Notes: generated by a model from the sequence alone, not told the origin. Counted from the stretch's first letter, positions 10,300 to 17,963 are shown. The stretch: DNA of 64,000 bases from Vibrio xiamenensis (GCF_900100015.1 NZ_FNDD01000014.1:36221-100220); one strand, 5' to 3'. Translations and numbers: made by a program.

Positions 10300-10849
10300 T
10301 TTGTATCCTTACAACTTTATCCTGACGCTATTTATGACAAGCTTGTTATCAAGATGCAACCTTATGCGTTAGATTAATATATTTTAAATTTGTGGATAGG
10401 TATTATTTTTGTCTTTTAAGGTCAATTTAATTACTGATTATTTGGATGATTAATCTGATCGGTAATTTTTTGTTAGTTTGCTTCAATATTCGCTGTGTAT
10501 TAATGGCTGTGATATCAACAATCCGAAGTTTTAGAATATAAATGCGGGTTATTAGCGATATCCTGCATAAATCATGAATATTAATGCAATGGCATATTTA
10601 GAGCTGTAGTGCATGAGCGCAACAGAAAAACGCATGTATAGGCAAAATCATTAAACTAGGCCGAAATAGATAATTCTGAATCGAGTTTTGAAAAGAAAAT
10701 GTTAAACTGCGCGTCTTTTTCGAGGCGACAACCTAATATCAGCACTCTAGCGTAATAAATTTCACCTTGTCATTCGGCTTCGGGTGGCTTTTATCACTAA
10801 TCCGTGCCATATTTCGTCGCAGTAAATTAGCTATGACCGGAGCCATATT
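10300..10849. other. 550-bp AT-rich divergent intergenic region between arcA and rraB
   Basis: This long non-coding stretch separates arcA (leftward) from rraB (rightward). I find no convincing ORF. It contains one good ARG-box-like core at 10575-10588 and plausible but unproven promoters for both genes. A possible rraB promoter is TTGTCA near 10768 with TTTATC 17 bases later. The length leaves room for a small RNA, but I see no clear promoter-plus-terminator pair. Confidence 0.6.
10575..10588. promoter_or_regulatory. Candidate ARG box (ArgR operator) upstream of arcA
   Basis: TGAATATTAATGCA matches the ARG-box core TGAAT-WWWW-ATTCA at nine of ten fixed positions. A good second box at the usual 21-bp spacing is not seen. 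It lies about 275 bp before arcA and 260 bp before rraB. ArgR itself is encoded at 17281. Inference by eye only. Confidence 0.5.
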
Positions 10850-11269
10850 ATGTCTCAAGAAGATGAATATCTATCAGTGGAAGATCTGATTGAAATTCAA
10901 AAAGAAGATACTCGCGATATCATTCAATCTCTACTCGAAGATGGCAGTGATCCTGATGCGCTCTACGAGATCGAACACCACCTGTTCTCTGAAGATTTTG
11001 ACAAACTTGAGAAGGTCGTAGTGGAAGCCTTCAAAATGGGCTTTGAGGTTTTAGAAGCGGAAGAGACCGAAGACGAAGACGGCAACAAGCTGCTGTGTTG
11101 CGACGCAACCATGAGCTGCGCACTGAATGCAGAACTGATTGACGCTCAGGTTGAAAAATTGGTCAATTTGGCTGAAAAGTACGACATCATCTACGATGGT
11201 TGGGGCACTTACTATGAAGGTGAAGATGCGCTTTATCCAGATGATGATGAAGACGACGAAGACCAATAA
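10850..11269 (+). CDS. rraB: RraB, protein regulator of ribonuclease E activity
   Basis: A 139-residue, strongly acidic protein whose C-terminus is nearly all Asp/Glu ([10 protein letters not shown]), as in E. coli RraB (YjgD). RraB binds RNase E and inhibits or remodels the degradosome. In E. coli rraB sits beside argI; here it is beside arcA and 24 kb from argF, suggesting rearrangement of that neighbourhood. A GACCGGAG ribosome-binding region lies upstream and a terminator follows directly. Probably monocistronic. Confidence 0.93.
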   Translation: MSQEDEYLSVEDLIEIQKEDTRDIIQSLLEDGSDPDALYEIEHHLFSEDFDKLEKVVVEAFKMGFEVLEAEETEDEDGNKLLCCDATMSCALNAELIDAQVEKLVNLAEKYDIIYDGWGTYYEGEDALYPDDDEDDEDQ

Positions 11270-11275
11270 ATTTTA

Positions 11276-11306
11276 TAAAAATGCCAGCCTCGTGCTGGTA
11301 TTTTTA
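11276..11306 (+). terminator. Intrinsic terminator after rraB
   Basis: The hairpin AAAAATGCCAGC / GCTGGTATTTTT starts seven bases after the rraB stop and ends in a T run. Confidence 0.85.
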
Positions 11307-11371
11307 TAGCTGTTGCAGCGCTTTTATGTTTGACTACGATTTAGATTATAAAACTAAAAAAGCTCAACGTT

Positions 11372-12127
11372 ATGATTTTTCCTTTGGCAGGTCTGTGGCA
11401 AGTATCGCCTTTGACCGACCTTTCTATACCTCAAGATGACATTACCTTTCCAGCACCACTAAGCCAGGTGCTACCCACATCGTTATCTGAATCCGAGATT
11501 GCTACTCAAGAGTGGCATTTAATGCATGATATTGACCTTGATGAAGCAATGCTAGCAAGCGCCGCCATCGACTTGGTGATGTCGGGCGTGACTCATTTTG
11601 CTGAAGTTCGGGTTAACGGCGTTGCGGTGTTTGATTGTGATGGCTTTACGAGTGAGTACCGCAAACAAATCAAAGATTACCTGCATCTTGGCCGCAACCG
11701 GTTTGAGATCCTGTTTCTTGATCCTGAGGATCAAGATTGGCTTGATGAAGCACCACAAAAAGCGTTAGACAGCGAAGAAACCCGCGTCGGCGTTTGGCAG
11801 GTTCCTTATCTTGAGTTTATTGAGCACGTTAGGCTTGAGAAGGTTACAACCGAGCAAGTTTGGCACCATGGTGGCGGCTGTGAGTTTTTGGTTCATTTAC
11901 ACTACACCACTTTTAAGCCAGGGCTCGTCTCGGCGGCGGTGAAATTCAATGCGATGACCTATCATCTGCCCATTGATGTGCGCAGCGATCATGCGATGGC
12001 GCTATTTCAGATAGAAGCGCCAAATCCAGATATACCTTATTCCTTGTTGGTTAGTCTTGATGGCCAGCAGCGAGAAACTCACGTCTATTTAAATGCCAAG
12101 CAATGTGTTACCCAGCAATCGAAGTGA
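11372..12127 (+). CDS. Stand-alone GH2-type galactose-binding (jelly-roll) domain protein, no catalytic domain
   Basis: A 251-residue protein resembling only the N-terminal sugar-binding beta-sandwich of glycoside hydrolase family 2 enzymes such as beta-mannosidase. The diagnostic stretch is GVTHFAEVRVNGVAVFDCDG (about residues 71-90), followed by YLHLGRNRFEILF and VGVWQVPYLEFIEHVRLE. Residues after about 165 look like the start of the Ig-like second domain. The TIM barrel with its catalytic glutamates is absent; the frame stops cleanly and no remnant follows. There is no signal peptide, so it is probably cytoplasmic. The ribosome-binding site is weak. Its 3' end overlaps the convergent DUF2061 gene by 20 bp. 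Function unknown; carbohydrate binding is inference. Confidence 0.72.
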   Translation: MIFPLAGLWQVSPLTDLSIPQDDITFPAPLSQVLPTSLSESEIATQEWHLMHDIDLDEAMLASAAIDLVMSGVTHFAEVRVNGVAVFDCDGFTSEYRKQIKDYLHLGRNRFEILFLDPEDQDWLDEAPQKALDSEETRVGVWQVPYLEFIEHVRLEKVTTEQVWHHGGGCEFLVHLHYTTFKPGLVSAAVKFNAMTYHLPIDVRSDHAMALFQIEAPNPDIPYSLLVSLDGQQRETHVYLNAKQCVTQQSK

Positions 12128-12515
12128 CGTTACCATGAGCGCATAGCCATTGCGCTTGATGTTTGCGTTGCCAAACTTTCTCGTGGAAGTAGTAAGCAAC
12201 GGTGTTAAAACATGGTTCAATCGTTGCCATGATTCCGCCAACGAATAGATCGCCAGTCAGCATGTAGGCTACGCCAAACGCGACCGAGAAGTGCACGCTG
12301 GCAAAGCTTGCGGTTTTGATTCGTGCTGAGCGGCCAAATTGGCGAAGTGCGGCAACATTGCTCCATACTTTTTCGTGGAAATAGAATGCGATGGTGTTGA
12401 CACTTGGTTCTAACATTGCAATCAAGCTGCCGAGTAGAATATCGCCAGTCAGTACATAGGCGACGGTAAAAGCAATAGTAAAGTGAATTGCAGCAAAATT
12501 AAGCGTCTTTTTCAT
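12108..12515 (-). CDS. Tandem DUF2061 small membrane protein
   Basis: A 135-residue protein made of two similar halves. Residues 2-51 and 68-117 share the pattern H-F-x-V/I-A-F-x-V-A-Y-x-L-T-G-D, then EP-x-x-N-T-x-A-x-Y-F-H-E-K-V-W. Each half is one DUF2061 domain with about two membrane helices, so the protein probably has four spans and arose by duplication. DUF2061 has no established function. The gene has its own promoter region containing a strong Fur-box match (12559-12577), implying iron-responsive expression. It is separated from the upstream universal stress gene by a terminator, and its 3' end overlaps the convergent GH2-like gene. Confidence 0.82.
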   Translation of the reverse strand: MKKTLNFAAIHFTIAFTVAYVLTGDILLGSLIAMLEPSVNTIAFYFHEKVWSNVAALRQFGRSARIKTASFASVHFSVAFGVAYMLTGDLFVGGIMATIEPCFNTVAYYFHEKVWQRKHQAQWLCAHGNVTSIAG

Positions 12516-12558
12516 AATGGTTACCTACGTTCAATGACCTCGTGTTGATGGGGTTATT

Positions 12559-12577
12559 ATTGTAAATAATTCTCATT
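12559..12577. promoter_or_regulatory. Candidate Fur box upstream of the DUF2061 gene
   Basis: ATTGTAAATAATTCTCATT matches the 19-bp Vibrio-type consensus AATGANAATNATTNTCATT at 15 of 17 informative positions. It is centred about 53 bp before the ATG at 12515, where it would overlap the promoter (a TACAAT -10-like hexamer is adjacent on the minus strand). Established knowledge: ferric Fur bound at such sites represses. Assigned by eye. Confidence 0.65.
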
Positions 12578-12622
12578 TGTAAAAGATGGATTGCTCGATT
12601 ATTTTGATAGGTAATAACGATT

Positions 12623-12649
12623 AAAAGCGCCTAAATAGGCGCTTTTTTT
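12623..12649 (-). terminator. Intrinsic terminator after the TRAP-USP operon
   Basis: The hairpin AAAAGCGCCTA / TAGGCGCTTTT with an AA loop lies 22 bases beyond the universal stress gene. T runs occur on both strands, so it may work both ways. Confidence 0.85.
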
Positions 12650-12670
12650 CTATTGAATCTCGAAGTAACT

Positions 12671-13108
12671 TTAAAGCTGAGGCTTCACGACCAGTACGTT
12701 AATTGGCGAGTTTTGTACCACTTTAGTGGCGACAGAGCCGAGCATCATATTATCCACGCGTGAGCGTTTATGGCTCGGCATAATGATCAAATCTGCGCCA
12801 AGGCGTTCGGCGTAATCCAGAATCGTTGTGTACGGTTTTCCTTCCGCAACATGAACGTGATACACCACATCTTCATCGATATGTTTGACCGCAAACTGCT
12901 TAAGTTGCGTTTTGACATCGGTTTTCATCTTATTCGCCGCATCTTTGGGGAAATAAGTAGCGACCATCGACATGTGAATCCCTGGCAACACGTTCAGAAG
13001 GTGGACTTCTGCGTTGGAGTGTTTTGCATGCCAAACGGCGAGCTCAACAGCTTTGTCGGCAAACCCTTTTTCATTCAGATCTACTGGAACCAAAATTTGT
13101 TTATACAT
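12671..13108 (-). CDS. Universal stress protein (UspA family), TRAP-associated
   Basis: A 145-residue single Usp domain. It starts with the typical YKQILVPVDLNEKGF strand and ends with LGSVATKVVQNSPINVLVVK. The family ATP-binding signature G-x2-G-x9-G-S/T is only partly present: SHKRSRVDNMMLGS keeps the final G-S but lacks the first two glycines, so nucleotide binding is uncertain. It is the last gene of the TAXI-TRAP operon, 70 bases after the permease. This parallels TeaD of Halomonas, a Usp protein encoded with and modulating the TeaABC TRAP transporter. A regulatory role here is inference from context. Confidence 0.9.
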   Translation of the reverse strand: MYKQILVPVDLNEKGFADKAVELAVWHAKHSNAEVHLLNVLPGIHMSMVATYFPKDAANKMKTDVKTQLKQFAVKHIDEDVVYHVHVAEGKPYTTILDYAERLGADLIIMPSHKRSRVDNMMLGSVATKVVQNSPINVLVVKPQL

Positions 13109-13178
13109 ACGTGATTCTCTTGTCTTTCACTAAGATGCAAAGTCACGCCTCTTATGGTGAAGAGGCGTAACCGTTTGT

Positions 13179-15755
13179 TTATGCGCTCAGTTTTTCACGG
13201 CGAATACGTCGGCGTTGATTCCAAGCAAGTAACAACAGTATCAGTGAAGCGGGAACAAAGACCCATTCTTTCATCGGTCTTGGTAACTCTTCGATCACAG
13301 ATTCGATTTCCCAGTCAAAGTCGATACCAGCGGCTTCTGCCGGGCTACCAAATTCCACCATATCGACGATCATTCGTTGATCTTCTTGGCGCAACATTAA
13401 GCCGGTTGAAGCGATGCGATCGTCAGCGGTTTGAGCATTTTCATCAAACGGAAGACGAACCACTTTTTCCACATGATCGCCGTCGAGCGTTTCACCTGAA
13501 ACCAGAAGTTCTAGCGATTCTCCCACATTTAATTGCTGGGTTATTTGCGCTATCTCAATTCCGGGAGATACAACTTTCGGTGGATAGACCATGTCCCACC
13601 AGAAACCAGGGCGGAAGAAAGTGAAAGTCAATACCAACAGTAATACGGTTTCCCACCATTTGTTTTTGGTGAACCACCAACCTTGTGTCGCGGCAGAGAA
13701 AATCAACATCGCGACAATCGCTGAGAATATCGTCAGTGCCAAATGCCACCACGTATCAATACCGATCAGCAGCAGCTGAGTATTGAAAACGAACATAAAT
13801 GGTAGAATGGCTGTTCGAATATCGTAGGTAAAGCCTTGGATACCAGTGCGAATCGGGTCGGATTTGGCAATCGCGGCAGCGGCAAATGCCGCGAGGCCGA
13901 CCGGCGGTGTATCATCGGCCAGAATACCGAAATAGAACACGAACAGGTGCACGGCAATCAATGGAATGATCAAACCGTGTTGAGCGCCGAGCGTCACAAC
14001 TACTGGCGCCATCAAGGTCGAAACGACGATATAGTTCGCAGTGGTCGGCAAGCCCATTCCTAAAATCAGACTGATGACGGCGGTAAATAGCAGCATTAGG
14101 AAGATACTGCCGCCAGAGATGAACTCAACAAAGTCGGTCATCACCAGGCCAATACCCGTTAGGGTGACAACACCAACCACAGTACCCGCAGCTGCAGTCG
14201 CCACACCAATACCGATCATGTTGCGCGCGCCTGATACCAAGCTTTCTGCCAAGTCAACAAAACCGGCTTTGGCTTGCTGGGTGACATCATTTTGCTTGTT
14301 GATCAGCGCCATTAACGGACGTTGAGTGATCAAAATGAAGATCATAAACACCGTCGCCCAGAACGCAGAAAGACCCGGAGAGAAGCGCTCTACGGTCAAA
14401 CACCATACTAAAACGACGATTGGCAGTAGGAAATGCAGGCCAGATTTTACCGTTGGACCTGGATCGGGCACTTCAGTTAATTGTTCATCAATTTCAGGTG
14501 CTTGATCGGCATATTTAGCCGACACTTTAAGTAGCGCAACATAAACCAGTAACAGTGCAACACCGACAATGGTCGTGGCAGCGCTGCCGAATACATCTTT
14601 AGTCCAGCCGACACCGTAATATACCAATGCACTTAATATGCCCAGCGCAACAATGGTACTGCTGAACGAGAAAATGCTTTGTAGCCAAGTTGGCGTATGG
14701 CGACGTGGTAGCCCTTGCATGCCCGCTTTACACGCTTCCAAGTGCACAATGTATAGCAGCGCTATATAAGAGATCAGTGCAGGAAGAATCGCGGCTTTGA
14801 TGACTTCAACATACGAAATTCCGACATACTCGACCATCAAAAATGCGGCGGCGCCCATAATCGGCGGCGTAAGCTGACCATTGGTGGACGCAGCAACTTC
14901 AACTGCGCCTGCTTTAGTGCCAGGAAAACCGACTCGTTTCATCAACGGAATCGTAAAGGTACCAGTTGTCACCACGTTGGCGATCGACGAACCAGACACT
15001 AAACCAGATAAACCAGAGGCGACAACAGCGGCTTTTGCAGGTCCGCCACGCATATGTCCAAGCAGTGAGAAAGCGACTTTGATGAAATAAGCGCCCGCGC
15101 CTGCGCGTTCAAGCATGGCGCCAAACAGCACGAACAAGAACACAAATGAGGTCGAAACCCCAAGAGCAACACCAAATACCCCTTCGGTAGTCAACCATAG
15201 ATGTGACATCGCTTTATTTAAGCTTGCGCCTTTGTGTGCAATGACGTCAGGCATGTAGGGACCAGCAAAGGTGTAGAGTAAAAAGACGGCAGCCACACAC
15301 ATCAGCGGCGGACCGAGTGCTCGGCGTGTCGCTTCAAGCAGTAGCACCATACCAATAACGGCGACAATAATATCGACTTGAGTTGGTGCGCCTGAGCGGC
15401 CGGCAAGCTCGGTATAAAAAAGATAAATATAAGCTGCAGAAAAACTGCCAGCGAGCGCCAGAATCCAGTCGATAAACGGAATTCGATCACGCGGTGAATT
15501 CTTCATTGCTGGGTAGGCAGTAAACGCTAAAAAGATAGCGAACATTAAGTGAATCGATCGGGCTTCGGTGTCATTAAGAATGCCGATGTCAAAAACAAAA
15601 GGCAGTGGAGAGGCATACCAAAGCTGGAATAAAGACCAGCATAACGGCACTAACCAGAGAATGCGTCCAGGTAAACCTGACGGATTACGTGCACCGGTAT
15701 CGGCCTGAGCAACCATCTCTTGCACATCTTGAGACGAATGATTTGTCTGCGTCAT
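13179..15755 (-). CDS. TRAP transporter permease, fused small and large membrane subunits (DctQM type)
   Basis: An 858-residue integral membrane protein. The first ~170 residues are a DctQ-like 4-helix region. The DctM-like 12-helix channel follows, with glycine-rich motifs such as SGLSGLVSGSSIANV, TTGTFTIPLMKRVG and GMGLPTTANYIV. The C-terminal ~130 residues resemble DUF3394, containing a PDZ-like segment (GSPAEAAGIDFDW) and a final membrane helix with a basic tail. TRAP transporters are sodium-coupled secondary importers that need a periplasmic binding protein, supplied by the TAXI gene upstream. The fused architecture is typical of TAXI systems. The substrate is not readable from sequence. 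Confidence 0.95.
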   Translation of the reverse strand: MTQTNHSSQDVQEMVAQADTGARNPSGLPGRILWLVPLCWSLFQLWYASPLPFVFDIGILNDTEARSIHLMFAIFLAFTAYPAMKNSPRDRIPFIDWILALAGSFSAAYIYLFYTELAGRSGAPTQVDIIVAVIGMVLLLEATRRALGPPLMCVAAVFLLYTFAGPYMPDVIAHKGASLNKAMSHLWLTTEGVFGVALGVSTSFVFLFVLFGAMLERAGAGAYFIKVAFSLLGHMRGGPAKAAVVASGLSGLVSGSSIANVVTTGTFTIPLMKRVGFPGTKAGAVEVAASTNGQLTPPIMGAAAFLMVEYVGISYVEVIKAAILPALISYIALLYIVHLEACKAGMQGLPRRHTPTWLQSIFSFSSTIVALGILSALVYYGVGWTKDVFGSAATTIVGVALLLVYVALLKVSAKYADQAPEIDEQLTEVPDPGPTVKSGLHFLLPIVVLVWCLTVERFSPGLSAFWATVFMIFILITQRPLMALINKQNDVTQQAKAGFVDLAESLVSGARNMIGIGVATAAAGTVVGVVTLTGIGLVMTDFVEFISGGSIFLMLLFTAVISLILGMGLPTTANYIVVSTLMAPVVVTLGAQHGLIIPLIAVHLFVFYFGILADDTPPVGLAAFAAAAIAKSDPIRTGIQGFTYDIRTAILPFMFVFNTQLLLIGIDTWWHLALTIFSAIVAMLIFSAATQGWWFTKNKWWETVLLLVLTFTFFRPGFWWDMVYPPKVVSPGIEIAQITQQLNVGESLELLVSGETLDGDHVEKVVRLPFDENAQTADDRIASTGLMLRQEDQRMIVDMVEFGSPAEAAGIDFDWEIESVIEELPRPMKEWVFVPASLILLLLAWNQRRRIRREKLSA

Positions 15756-15943
15756 GTACGTTATCCTTATTATAAATACTGATTATCGCTTAACAGCGAG
15801 CATCTTTGTTCTGGCTTTGTTTCAAGTCTAGTTAAAGACGACAACAATGCTGAACGGTTGTTTTTCGTCAATTGAGGTTGAGAAGAGTGGGGTTAGAAAA
15901 AGGAACGACTAACTTCAAGTGGAAAAGTCAGTTTTATTACTGA

Positions 15944-15974
15944 GCAAGGAGAAGGTGGCAGCCCTTCCCCTTGC
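15944..15974 (-). other. Hairpin just after the TAXI binding-protein gene
   Basis: Arms GCAAGGAGAAGG and CCTTCCCCTTGC pair over 12 bases with one mismatch around a seven-base loop, 15 bases past the stop. No T run follows on the minus strand. Such hairpins often stabilise or attenuate after binding-protein genes, giving more binding protein than permease. Confidence 0.6.
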
Positions 15975-15988
15975 ATCTTCGCGAGTGC

Positions 15989-16954
15989 TTACATCAAGCC
16001 TGCTTCTTTGTAGTATTTCACTGCACCTGGGTGAAGTGGAATTGAGATGCCTGCTTTAACCATGTCTTCTTTGGTTAAGTTGGCAAAAGCAGGGTGCAGG
16101 CGTTTAAAGGTATCGAAGTTTTCAAATACCGCCTTAACAACGTTGTATACCGCTTCGTCAGAAACATCAGAAGTGGTCACTAGCGTAGCTGCAACACCGA
16201 AACTTTTCACATCTTTATCGGTACCACGGTACATGCCAGCAGGAACAGTTGAGTATGCGTAGTAAGGGTTATCCGCCACGATCTTGTCGATTTCAGGGCC
16301 AGTCACAGGAATCAGTTTTGCATCACATGATGTGGTTGCTTCTTTGATTGAACCATTTGGATGGCCGACAACGTAAACGAACGCGTCGATTTTGTTATCA
16401 CACAGTGCTTGAGAACGTTCTGAACCTTTCAGTTCTGAAGTAAGTTTGAAGCTGTCAGTCGTCCAACCCATCGCGTCCATGACGACACCCATGGTCGCAC
16501 GGTCACCCGAACCTGGGTTACCAATGTTAACGCGTTTACCCGCAAGGTCTTTCACGTTATCAATACCAGCGTCGGTACGCGCGATAATGTTGAAAGGTTC
16601 GGTGTGCAAAGAGAACACAGCGCGAAGCTTTTTAAATGGTCCTTGCTCTTCAAACTTACTGGTGCCGTTGTAACCATGATACTGCCAATCAGATTGAACG
16701 ATACCAAAGTCAAGCTCACCCGCACGAATGGTGTTGACGTTGTAGATTGAACCGCCAGTCGATTCTACTGAACAACGAATATTGTGGTCTTTACGGCCTT
16801 TGTTGACCAGCTTACAAATTGCGCCACCAGTTGGGTAATAAACCCCAGTGACAGAACCTGTACCAATCGTAATGAACTCTTGTGCATTGGCAGCGCCGGC
16901 ACCTATTACAGTTGCTGCAAGCGCGGCAACTTTCACAAGTTTTTTAAATGCCAT
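15989..16954 (-). CDS. TAXI-family TRAP transporter solute-binding protein
   Basis: A 321-residue periplasmic protein. The signal peptide is MAFKKLVKVAALAATVIGAG, cleaved after AANA around residue 22. The mature start ITIGTGSVTGVYYPTGGAIC is the classic TAXI opening. The ATG at 16954 is preferred over an in-frame ATG seven codons upstream because AAGGAAGG lies at good spacing before it. It delivers a solute, often glutamate- or 2-oxoglutarate-like in characterised TAXI proteins, to the fused permease encoded downstream. A hairpin follows the stop, and a perfect CRP-site match lies about 275 bp upstream. Confidence 0.95.
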   Translation of the reverse strand: MAFKKLVKVAALAATVIGAGAANAQEFITIGTGSVTGVYYPTGGAICKLVNKGRKDHNIRCSVESTGGSIYNVNTIRAGELDFGIVQSDWQYHGYNGTSKFEEQGPFKKLRAVFSLHTEPFNIIARTDAGIDNVKDLAGKRVNIGNPGSGDRATMGVVMDAMGWTTDSFKLTSELKGSERSQALCDNKIDAFVYVVGHPNGSIKEATTSCDAKLIPVTGPEIDKIVADNPYYAYSTVPAGMYRGTDKDVKSFGVAATLVTTSDVSDEAVYNVVKAVFENFDTFKRLHPAFANLTKEDMVKAGISIPLHPGAVKYYKEAGLM

Positions 16955-17221
16955 GAATTTTCCTTCCTTATTCATTATTGACCCTTAGCAAGTGTAGATG
17001 CTAGGGCGTTTCCTATTTCGGAAACGGCATCTTTTTCAATCCATCTGTTGAAAAAGTTGCAGAATCATACCAAAAAACCATAGATAATGACGGGAATGTT
17101 GAGAAAACCAGCGATAATGACTAATTGATTAGCAATCAACTAAGCGTTTAGTTTGTTATAAAATGCTTTTTGATCAATCGTTTAGTTCACTTAGTGTTAT
17201 GAAACAGGATTTTATCTGAGA

Positions 17222-17237
17222 TGTGATCTAAATCACA
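17222..17237. promoter_or_regulatory. Perfect match to CRP (cAMP receptor protein) site
   Basis: TGTGATCTAAATCACA fits the consensus TGTGA-N6-TCACA exactly. It lies downstream of argR and upstream of the TAXI gene, so the natural target is the TRAP operon on the minus strand. The distance from CRP site to start codon is long (about 275 bp). Confidence 0.7.
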
Positions 17238-17258
17238 CGTTGGGCGTGTGATTTAGAT
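17228..17258. repeat. 13-bp perfect inverted repeat downstream of argR
   Basis: TCTAAATCACACG and CGTGTGATTTAGA pair perfectly around a five-base loop (TTGGG). The left arm overlaps the CRP site and the right arm contains a second CRP half-site. No T run follows on the minus strand, so it is a poor intrinsic terminator for argR. Confidence 0.75.
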
Positions 17259-17280
17259 GGAAATGGCGAGATTTTGCTAA

Positions 17281-17751
17281 TTAACCAGTGTATTCAAAGA
17301 GTTCACACACAGAGTCAAACAGTTGTTCTGAACTATTATTGCGTGTTGGCGTAATAAAAATGGTGTCATCGCCAGCAACAACGCCCAAAATGCCTTCCGA
17401 TTTGCCCAATGAATCTAACAAGCGAGCAATGAGTTGTGCTGCGCCAGGGCCGGTGTGAATCACTACCAACGCATTGTTATGGTCGATGTCTAACACCAAC
17501 TCACGCAGCGAGCTCGAGACGGTTGGGACTCCAAGTTCTGCAGGGAGGCAGTACACCATTTCCATTTTAGCGTTACGCGTACGCACCGCACCGAACTTAG
17601 TAAGCATTCGAGATACTTTAGATTGGTTAATATTATCAAAGCCTTCAGCTTTTAAGGCATCAACAATATCGCCTTGAGAACCAAATCGTTCTTCCTTTAA
17701 TAGAGATTTAAATGCGCGAACGAGGTTATCTTGTTTGTCTGAATTACGCAT
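17281..17751 (-). CDS. argR: Arginine repressor ArgR
   Basis: A 156-residue protein, identical in length to E. coli ArgR. The N-terminal winged helix contains the DNA-recognition [11 protein letters not shown] (about residues 40-50). The C-terminal hexamerisation/arginine-binding domain contains [14 protein letters not shown] and [13 protein letters not shown]. Arginine-loaded hexamers repress biosynthetic arg genes and can activate catabolic ones. It is divergent from mdh, the usual gammaproteobacterial arrangement. ARG-box-like sequences just upstream (17783-17806) suggest autoregulation. Likely targets in this window are argF and perhaps arcA. Confidence 0.97.
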   Translation of the reverse strand: MRNSDKQDNLVRAFKSLLKEERFGSQGDIVDALKAEGFDNINQSKVSRMLTKFGAVRTRNAKMEMVYCLPAELGVPTVSSSLRELVLDIDHNNALVVIHTGPGAAQLIARLLDSLGKSEGILGVVAGDDTIFITPTRNNSSEQLFDSVCELFEYTG

Positions 17752-17782
17752 GGTTGTTCCAGTCGAATTCCATAAAAGTAAG

Positions 17783-17806
17783 TGAATATTTTCGCATAGC
17801 TATGCA
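17783..17806. promoter_or_regulatory. ARG-box-like cluster upstream of argR
   Basis: TGAATATTTTCGCA (17783-17796) partly overlaps the palindrome GCATAGCTATGC (17794-17805). Both resemble ARG-box cores. The position, 30-55 bp before the argR start, suits autorepression. The matches are weaker than at argF. Confidence 0.45.
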
Positions 17807-17963
17807 TTAACACCAAATGCTAACGCGAAATCTGTCTAAGACATCACTGTAAACCTTTGCAGAAATACCGAGTTAACTCTTTGTCAGTAAAGCTAAAGCA
17901 TGATGATCTTATGTCATGGTTGTGCCACGCTATATCTGGGTTGCGCAAAGTCGCAAACATAGC

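Larger units (their letters stand above)
16955..17280. other. 326-bp control region of the TRAP-TAXI operon
   Basis: Non-coding region between argR (3' end) and the TAXI gene (5' end). It holds a perfect CRP-site match (17222-17237), a 13-bp inverted repeat (17228-17258), a TTGATCAA palindrome near 17170 and a GTTTCC / GGAAAC inverted repeat near 17009-17026. On the minus strand TATAAC (17155-17160) is a possible -10 element. No ORF is credible. Confidence 0.55.

Noticed and set aside
13154..13624. 156-codon plus-strand ORF opposite the TRAP permease 3' end
   Set aside because: Antisense shadow of the permease; low-complexity basic translation with no family resemblance.
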